Origin: an uncultured Bacteroidales bacterium
Lineage (GTDB): Bacteria > Bacteroidota > Bacteroidia > Bacteroidales > P3
DNA: 5,499 nt
NCBI GenBank assembly: GCA_947174375.1
Contig: CAMWIS010000106.1
Span: forward strand, 1-5,499
Reading direction: 5' to 3'
A program made the position numbers and the translations under genes. The notes below the pieces were generated by a model. It saw only the letters and a list, made by a program, of their open reading frames with translations. It made no database searches and was not told the DNA's origin. This document shows positions 1 through 3,892 of the stretch, piece by piece. Each line of letters begins with the position of its first letter. Within the stretch, counting starts at the first letter, position 1.

Positions 1-117
1 CCCCGCGGCCGCAAAAAATATACAACAAGCACCCCCGGCTATACGATATAACAAATAAAATAGAAGTACCCCCGTATTTTCCCGACGAATCCGCCGCTTG
101 GGTCGATGAAAGGCAAT

Positions 118-147
118 AAAAAAAGCGCCTGCGGTGTGCAGGCGCTT
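118..147 (-). terminator. Intrinsic terminator downstream of tRNA-Lys
   Basis: Seen on the minus strand: a perfect 10-bp stem (AAGCGCCTGC, with arms at 138-147 and 123-132) closes a 5-nt loop (133-137). A run of seven U follows, starting within the last stem bases (124 down to 118). It begins 10 nt past the tRNA 3' end, the expected place for the end of a monocistronic tRNA transcript. It may also end read-through transcripts from higBA, because no other terminator is visible between them. On the plus strand the stem is not followed by a T run, so it should act in one direction only. Confidence 0.92.
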
Positions 148-157
148 CAGGTTTCCG

Positions 158-230
158 TGCCCTCTCGGAGACTCGAACTCCGGGCCCAATGATTAAGAGT
201 CATTTGCTCTACCAACTGAGCTAAGAGGGC
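158..230 (-). tRNA. tRNA-Lys, anticodon CTT
   Basis: The reverse complement folds into a complete 73-nt cloverleaf. The acceptor stem is GCCCTCT/AGAGGGC with discriminator A. The D-stem is GCTC/GAGC with the conserved GG in its loop. The anticodon stem is AATGA/TCATT with loop CTCTTAA, giving anticodon CTT (complement of 195-197). The T-stem is CGGAG/CTCCG with loop TTCGAGT. It reads the lysine codon AAG, which the GC-rich genes in this window use far more than AAA. The 3' CCA is not encoded, since the next bases are CGG, so CCA must be added by nucleotidyltransferase. It has its own promoter and terminator. Confidence 0.98.
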
Positions 231-241
231 GAAAACGGCGG

Positions 242-272
242 CAAAGATACAACCTTTTTTTGAAAATTCAAA
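242..272 (-). promoter_or_regulatory. Bacteroidota-type promoter of tRNA-Lys
   Basis: On the minus strand, TTTG (complement of 269-272) is followed 19 nt later by TATCTTTG (complement of 242-249). This matches the -33 TTTG / -7 TAnnTTTG consensus of the Bacteroides primary sigma factor. Transcription should start near 236-237, a few bases before the mature tRNA 5' end at 230, so the 5' leader is very short. The -33 element lies at the centre of an AT-rich palindrome (262-277, 7-bp arms GAAAATT/AATTTTC). Confidence 0.82.
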
Positions 273-293
273 TTTTCGACCGATTATCGTCAT

Positions 294-692
294 TTATATG
301 CCGAGCATGGCGGCCGGGGCAATGCCGAGTACAAGGCAGAGGGCACGGGCTATGCGCAGGGTGGGCTCCGCCCGTCCGGCGATGTAGTCGTTTACGCGCG
401 ACGGGCTGATGCCGATTTCTTCGGCCAGTTGTTTCTGCGTCATGCCTTTTTCTGCTATGGAGAGGCTAATCAGTTCGCCGATGGTCGGTTTGTCGATAGG
501 GTAGTGGATTTTTTCGTAAGTTTCAACCACATCGGAAAAAATCGTCAGTTCCACCGCGTTCTTGTCGCCGGCCGGCGTATCGTCCGTTACCAGCGGCAAC
601 AGCTCCTCGATGCGGTGGAGGGCATATTCGTATTGCTTTTTGGAATAATCCATATCCTTGGGTTTAAATGGTTGAACAATCAATCTTTTCAT
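294..692 (-). CDS. higA: HigA-type antitoxin, XRE-family helix-turn-helix
   Basis: 132 aa. The likely role is to neutralise the HigB toxin encoded just upstream and to repress the shared promoter, acting in the cytoplasm. The N-terminal half (about residues 17-65) has the helical pattern of HigA antitoxins of this family (YEYALHRIEELL at 21-32). The C-terminal half (about 71-130) is an XRE/Cro-type DNA-binding domain: MTQKQLAEEIGISPSRVNDY (84-103) forms the helix-turn-helix, followed by the typical AGRAEPTLRIARAL. The ATG at 692 lies inside higB, giving a 29-nt out-of-frame overlap that suggests translational coupling. A second ATG at 653 (residue 14, just after the higB stop) would give 119 aa and also keeps the whole domain, so the start is not settled. 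The 5' part is AT-rich compared with fabD and lnt, which fits an acquired module. The antitoxin role is inferred from family and gene order. Confidence 0.88.
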   Translation of the reverse strand: MKRLIVQPFKPKDMDYSKKQYEYALHRIEELLPLVTDDTPAGDKNAVELTIFSDVVETYEKIHYPIDKPTIGELISLSIAEKGMTQKQLAEEIGISPSRVNDYIAGRAEPTLRIARALCLVLGIAPAAMLGI

Positions 693-963
693 ATTCGCGG
701 TGAGACCCTACGAAACGGATGAAGATACGGTCTATCGTGAATTTAATCACGACGACGAGACGGTAATGGTTGCCTTTGATATTGAAGACATAGTGCTGGT
801 TCCCGATATAATCCGTTGCAGGAAAGTCCCCGCGTATATCCGACAGGCTGTGCCATTGGGCCTGTTGGGCGATGTCGTACCATCGTTCCAACGCCACTCT
901 CGCGTCCCCGTTGCCGGGCGCCTCGTAGAATTCCTTTAGTTTCCTATGGGAGATAACGTGCAT
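664..963 (-). CDS. higB: HigB-type toxin, RelE-fold mRNA interferase
   Basis: 99 aa, the usual size for the HigB_toxin family. By family knowledge these are RelE-fold, ribosome-associated endonucleases that cut translated mRNA; activity here is inferred. The family signature is clear: start MHVISHRKLKEFYE (1-14), an alternating aromatic/basic region ending in FP (47-48), the core HYVFNIKGNHYRLVV (57-71, with R68), and the C-terminal strand FIRFVGSHREYEKID (81-95, with H88 and Y91 in the places usual for this family). I chose ATG 963 because it aligns with the usual MHxI start. The frame is open 18 nt further to a TTG at 981, but that TTG is the end of the -7 promoter box and so lies upstream of the predicted transcript start. 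Toxin-before-antitoxin order is the hallmark of higBA modules. It is the first gene of the two-gene operon. Confidence 0.93.
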   Translation of the reverse strand: MHVISHRKLKEFYEAPGNGDARVALERWYDIAQQAQWHSLSDIRGDFPATDYIGNQHYVFNIKGNHYRLVVVIKFTIDRIFIRFVGSHREYEKIDCSTI

Positions 964-978
964 AGCAGTTTCTTTACG

Positions 979-1008
979 CAAAATTAGTCATAAATTCCGA
1001 AATTCAAA
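979..1008 (-). promoter_or_regulatory. Bacteroidota-type promoter of higBA
   Basis: On the minus strand, TTTG (complement of 1005-1008) lies 18 nt from TAATTTTG (complement of 979-986), a full match to the -7 consensus TAnnTTTG with spacing one base under the commonest range. The predicted transcript start is near 973-974, leaving a leader of about 10 nt before the higB ATG at 963. The spacer carries the palindrome at 993-1004. Confidence 0.72.
993..1004. promoter_or_regulatory. Candidate HigA operator, imperfect palindrome
   Basis: AATTCCGAAATT is symmetric at 10 of 12 positions and sits between the -33 and -7 elements of the higBA promoter. HigA-type antitoxins usually repress their own operon by binding a palindrome over the promoter, so this is the best operator candidate. 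The sequence is short and AT-rich, so chance is possible; the assignment is inference. Confidence 0.38.
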
Positions 1009-1150
1009 AGTTTTTGTTGTGATAATTTTATTTTATGGAATAATTGAGAACTTTACTTGTCCGCTGCGCGTCCTGGGTGGGGTTTGCGGAGTCTCGGCGA
1101 TAGCAAGATTGAAACGCCATATTTTATTTTGCCAGTCTTAAAGTGTCGTC

Positions 1151-1177
1151 CGAATTGCAAAATATATTTTGCATTCG
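1151..1177. repeat. Inverted repeat at the centre of the palindrome
   Basis: CGAAT-T-GCAAAATA (1151-1164) faces TATTTTGC-ATTCG (1165-1177): 13 complementary base pairs interrupted by one extra T at 1156. The inner 18 bases (1156-1173) also read as a perfect palindrome in another register. With no spacer at the centre it is better suited to a DNA-binding site or cruciform than to a terminator hairpin. No T run follows on either strand. Confidence 0.75.
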
Positions 1178-1193
1178 TTCGCCCTTTAAGCCT

Positions 1194-1223
1194 GCAAATA
1201 CGAAATGGGAATTTCGTATTTGC
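1194..1223. repeat. Perfect 13-bp inverted repeat overlapping the fabD -33 element
   Basis: GCAAATACGAAAT (1194-1206) and ATTTCGTATTTGC (1211-1223) are perfect complements around the tetranucleotide GGGA. Bases 1219-1222 of the right arm are the TTTG of the fabD promoter. As DNA it could be an operator for an unknown regulator. As RNA it would fold into a stable hairpin with a GNRA-type loop, but it lies upstream of the predicted fabD transcript start. There is no T run, so it is not an intrinsic terminator. It contains the same two submotifs as the 1151-1177 repeat, in swapped order. Confidence 0.8.
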
Positions 1224-1250
1224 TATTGCGCTCAACAAATCTTAACTTTG
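1219..1250 (+). promoter_or_regulatory. Bacteroidota-type promoter of the fabD-lnt-helicase operon
   Basis: TTTG (1219-1222) is followed after 20 nt by TAACTTTG (1243-1250), a full match to the -33 TTTG / -7 TAnnTTTG consensus. The predicted transcript start is about 1255-1257, giving an AT-rich leader of roughly 40 nt before the fabD ATG at 1295, with no strong Shine-Dalgarno, as is usual in this phylum. The -33 element lies in the right arm of the inverted repeat 1194-1223. No equally good promoter is visible before lnt or the helicase, so this one probably serves all three genes. Confidence 0.78.
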
Positions 1251-1294
1251 TACTTTTGTATAATATAGAAGTATAACCCGTTAATCTGAAACAG

Positions 1295-2188
1295 ATGAAA
1301 AGAGCATACGTATTCCCGGGACAGGGAGCGCAGTTCGTGGGCATGGGCAAAGACTTGTACGAAGCCTATCCCCAGGCCAAGGCCATGTTTGAAAAAGCCA
1401 ACGAAATCCTTGGCTTCCGTATCACCGACCTCATGTTCGCCGGTACGGACGAAGACTTGAAGCAGACCAAGGTGACGCAGCCGGCGGTATTCCTGCATTC
1501 GGTGGTGCTGGCGGCCTGCCTGCCCGATTTCAAGCCCGATATGGTGGGCGGTCACTCCCTCGGTGAATTTTCGGCCTTAGTGGCCAACAAGGCGTTGAAC
1601 TTTGAAGACGCGCTCGTGCTGGTGTCCAAACGCGCCAACGCGATGCAGAAGGCCTGCGAGATGAACCCGTCCACGATGGCGGCCATCATCGGGCTGGACG
1701 ACGCCAAGATAGAAGAAATCTGCGCGGGCATCCAGGGCGAAGTCGTGGTGCCGGCCAACTACAACAGCCCCGGCCAGCTCGTTATCTCGGGCAGCATGAA
1801 GGGCATCGAGCAGGCCTGTGAGGCTTGCAAGGCGGCGGGCGCCAAGCGTGCGTTGCCGCTCAAGGTGGGCGGTGCGTTCCATTCGCCGCTCATGGAGCCG
1901 GCGCGTGTGGAACTGGCGCAGGCTATCGAAAGCACCACCTTCCATGCGCCGGTATGTCCGGTTTATCAGAACGTCAACGCGCGTCCGTTCACCGACCCGG
2001 CCGAAATCAAGGCCAACCTCGTGGCGCAGCTGACCTCGCCGGTGCGTTGGACCGAAATCGTCCGCAACATGGTGGCCGACGGCGCCACGGAAATGATTGA
2101 AGTGGGCCCCGGCTCGGTATTGCAGGGCTTGGCCAAGAAAATAGCGCCGGAACTGGCGGTTAGCGCCGGCACGGTACAACCGGCCTAA
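1295..2188 (+). CDS. fabD: Malonyl-CoA:acyl carrier protein transacylase
   Basis: 297 aa, close to the E. coli FabD length of 309. It moves the malonyl group from CoA to acyl carrier protein, supplying the elongation unit for type II fatty-acid synthesis in the cytoplasm. All expected active-site elements are visible: the oxyanion loop FPGQGAQ (7-13), Gln62 in TQPA, the nucleophile elbow GHSLGE with Ser88, the malonate-carboxylate-binding Arg113 (SKRANAM), NYNSPGQ (155-161), the catalytic His196 in AFHSPLM, and Gln245 near QLTSPVRW. Ordering and spacing match the family with no truncation. The ATG at 1295 begins MKRAYVFPGQG, the usual FabD N terminus. It is first in the likely operon, with lnt starting 3 nt after its TAA. 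The only TTA codon I see is Leu95; codon choice otherwise favours G/C in third positions. Confidence 0.98.
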   Translation: MKRAYVFPGQGAQFVGMGKDLYEAYPQAKAMFEKANEILGFRITDLMFAGTDEDLKQTKVTQPAVFLHSVVLAACLPDFKPDMVGGHSLGEFSALVANKALNFEDALVLVSKRANAMQKACEMNPSTMAAIIGLDDAKIEEICAGIQGEVVVPANYNSPGQLVISGSMKGIEQACEACKAAGAKRALPLKVGGAFHSPLMEPARVELAQAIESTTFHAPVCPVYQNVNARPFTDPAEIKANLVAQLTSPVRWTEIVRNMVADGATEMIEVGPGSVLQGLAKKIAPELAVSAGTVQPA

Positions 2189-2191
2189 GGG

Positions 2192-3856
2192 ATGCAGCCC
2201 GTCAAGGTTAAATCGTGGATGTTTTGGGCGGCGGCCGTCGCCACGGGGCTGTTGCTGGCCGCGGCGTGGCCGGCGCGTGGCTTCACGCCCGTCGTGTTCT
2301 TCGCGTGGGTGCCGCTGCTGTGGGCGGAGGACTACGCCTACCGTCGGCGGCGGGCGGGCGAGGGCGGCCGTTACCCGGTCTTCCTCTATGCCCTTGTGGC
2401 CTTCCTGGTCTGGAACATCCTCACCACGTGGTGGATTTGGAACTCCACGCCCGCCGCGGCCTTGGCCTGGGGCGCCAACGCGTTGCTCATGGCCACGGTC
2501 TTTTGGCTGTATCATGTCACCACGCGCCGTTTGCCGCTGTACAGCGCGCGCGGCGGCGTGCTCATCGTCTATTGGCTTGCGTTTGAGTATATACACCATA
2601 TCTGGGACATCGCCTGGCCGTGGCTCACGCTCGGCAACGTGTTCGCCACGCAGCCGGCCTGGGTGCAGTGGTACGAATACACGGGCACGTCGGGCGGCAG
2701 CCTGTGGGTGCTGGCGGTCAATATGTTGTTTTTGGCCTGGTGCAAGGCCGTCATGGCCGGCGCGTCCAAGCGCGAGAAGAACATCAAGGCCATTGCGGTC
2801 TGCCTCGCCATCCTCATACCCGTGGGCGGCTCGATGTGGCGTTATACGCATTACAAAAGCGAGGGGCGGCGCATTGAGACGGTGGTCGTGCAACCCAACA
2901 TAGACCCCTACGGGGAGCAATACGACATCCCGCCCGTGGAGGCCGTCCAACGGATGCTGTTCCTGGGCGAATATGCGTTGAGCCCGCAGACGCGCTTCCT
3001 CGTCACGCCCGAAAGCATGATACAGGAATACGTTTGGGAGCACAAGCTGGCCTATTCGCCGAGCGTGGCGACCATCCGCCGTTTCCTGACCGATTATCCC
3101 GGCCTGTCGGTGGTGGCCGGCATTTCCACCTATAGCCGGCTCGCGCCCGAAGACTCGGCCACGCGCGGCGTGCGCAAACGGCCGAATATCTTTGAGGGCG
3201 CCACGCTCTATTATTTGGCGCACAATACGGTCATGGTCATCGACACGGGCGCGAAAGTCATGGAAGACGCGGTGCCCGGCGGCTTCCCGCTGCGGCACAA
3301 GTCCAAGCTGACGCCGGCCGTGGAAATCATGCCCTTGGTCGATAAAATCAGCTTCCTGGAGAAATGGGCCATTGACCTGGGCGGCATCGTGGGCACGCTG
3401 GGCACGGATGCGGAACCCGAGGTGTTCCAATCGGTGGCGGCGGGCGACACGGTGACCTACGCCGACGTCATCTGCTATGAATCCATTTTCGGTGACTACG
3501 TGACGGGCTTTTGCCGCCGTGGCGCCGAACTGCTGTTTATCTCCACCAACGACGGCTGGTGGGGCAACACGCCGGGGCACCGGCAGCACGCCGAATACGC
3601 GCGTCTGCGGGCCATCGAGAACCGGCGCGAAATAGCCCGTTCGGCCAATACGGGCATTTCCGGCTTCATCTCCCAGCGGGGCGACGTGCTGCAACGCACG
3701 GCCTATTGGGAACCGGCCGTCATCAAACACGATATGAAAACCAACCGCAGACTCACGTTTTACAGCCGCTACGGGGATGTTTTGGGGCGTATGTTCCTGC
3801 CCGTTTCCCTGTTGTTGCTGTTGGGCGGCCTGGTCCTGCGGATAGTGAAGCGATAG
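2192..3856 (+). CDS. lnt: Apolipoprotein N-acyltransferase
   Basis: 554 aa inner-membrane enzyme, somewhat longer than E. coli Lnt (512). It transfers an acyl chain from phospholipid to the N-terminal cysteine of diacylated lipoproteins, the last maturation step before Lol sorting. Hydrophobic segments are visible at about 9-29, 31-46, 62-84, 88-108, 121-140, 170-187 and 197-213, then a nitrilase-type domain (about 229-510), then a last membrane segment (534-551). This is the usual Lnt layout. The catalytic triad is present: Glu274 (TPESM), Lys370 (RHKSKL) and Cys428 (ICYES). Also visible are Glu378 aligned with the essential Glu after the Lys motif, FISTNDGWWGNTPGHRQHAEY (449-469) and ENRREIARSANTG (476-488). 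The position usually occupied by His after the catalytic Lys is Lys372, which I believe is common in Bacteroidota. A region at about 380-420 looks longer than in E. coli. The start lies 3 nt after fabD (TAA GGG ATG), so translation is probably coupled. It ends in TAG. Confidence 0.97.
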   Translation: MQPVKVKSWMFWAAAVATGLLLAAAWPARGFTPVVFFAWVPLLWAEDYAYRRRRAGEGGRYPVFLYALVAFLVWNILTTWWIWNSTPAAALAWGANALLMATVFWLYHVTTRRLPLYSARGGVLIVYWLAFEYIHHIWDIAWPWLTLGNVFATQPAWVQWYEYTGTSGGSLWVLAVNMLFLAWCKAVMAGASKREKNIKAIAVCLAILIPVGGSMWRYTHYKSEGRRIETVVVQPNIDPYGEQYDIPPVEAVQRMLFLGEYALSPQTRFLVTPESMIQEYVWEHKLAYSPSVATIRRFLTDYPGLSVVAGISTYSRLAPEDSATRGVRKRPNIFEGATLYYLAHNTVMVIDTGAKVMEDAVPGGFPLRHKSKLTPAVEIMPLVDKISFLEKWAIDLGGIVGTLGTDAEPEVFQSVAAGDTVTYADVICYESIFGDYVTGFCRRGAELLFISTNDGWWGNTPGHRQHAEYARLRAIENRREIARSANTGISGFISQRGDVLQRTAYWEPAVIKHDMKTNRRLTFYSRYGDVLGRMFLPVSLLLLLGGLVLRIVKR

Positions 3857-3892
3857 GGTGACCCTGCGGGCGCGCCGTCGCAAGCGATTTTT

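Larger units (their letters stand above)
1097..1230. repeat. Long imperfect palindrome, MITE-like fold-back element
   Basis: The left half (1097-1164) and the reverse complement of the right half (1165-1230) align over nearly their whole length with a few one- or two-base gaps. The ends match as GCGATAGCAA (1097-1106) against the complement of TTGCTATTGC (1221-1230), 9 of 10 positions. The middle matches through TTTGC.AG and CTTAAAG (1137-1143 against CTTTAAG 1184-1190). The core is nearly perfect: CGAAT-GCAAAATA against TATTTTGC-ATTCG. The trinucleotide CTC occurs just outside both ends (1093-1095 and 1231-1233), a possible but weak 3-bp target duplication. It makes up most of the 331-nt gene-free stretch 964-1294. 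The symmetry is seen directly; a mobile (MITE-like) origin is inference. Short open frames on both strands here follow from the palindrome and are not called as genes. Confidence 0.65.

Noticed and set aside
31..74. ACCCCCG repeated at 31-37 and 68-74
   Set aside because: A 7-base repeat rich in C with no further matching flanks; likely chance.
118..981. Genomic island inserted at tRNA-Lys
   Set aside because: Islands use the tRNA 3' end, which points left toward 1-157. The toxin-antitoxin pair is on the 5' side, and no integrase or repeat of the tRNA end is visible in this window.
1107..1115. GATTGAAAC, resembling the 3' end of many type I CRISPR repeats
   Set aside because: Only one copy, with no regularly spaced repeats or spacers and no cas genes.
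1053..1245. Short open frames of about 61-62 codons on both strands between higB and fabD
   Set aside because: They lie in the long palindrome, show no domain, and overlap the fabD promoter. No promoter or start context supports either one.
1251..1258. A second -7-like box TACTTTTG directly after the fabD -7 box
   Set aside because: No TTTG at a suitable distance upstream; the first box at 1243-1250 has a perfect partner.
1577..3883. A 768-codon open frame on the minus strand across fabD and lnt
   Set aside because: It is exactly in codon register with two clear genes, and is open only because they lack TTA, CTA and TCA codons. The translation is Arg/His/Ala/Gly-rich with no recognisable domain.
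3878..3892. TCGC-AA-GCGA followed by five T between lnt and the helicase, like a terminator
   Set aside because: Only a 4-bp stem with a 2-nt loop, too weak for termination; the T run abuts the helicase ATG and more likely keeps the start site unstructured.
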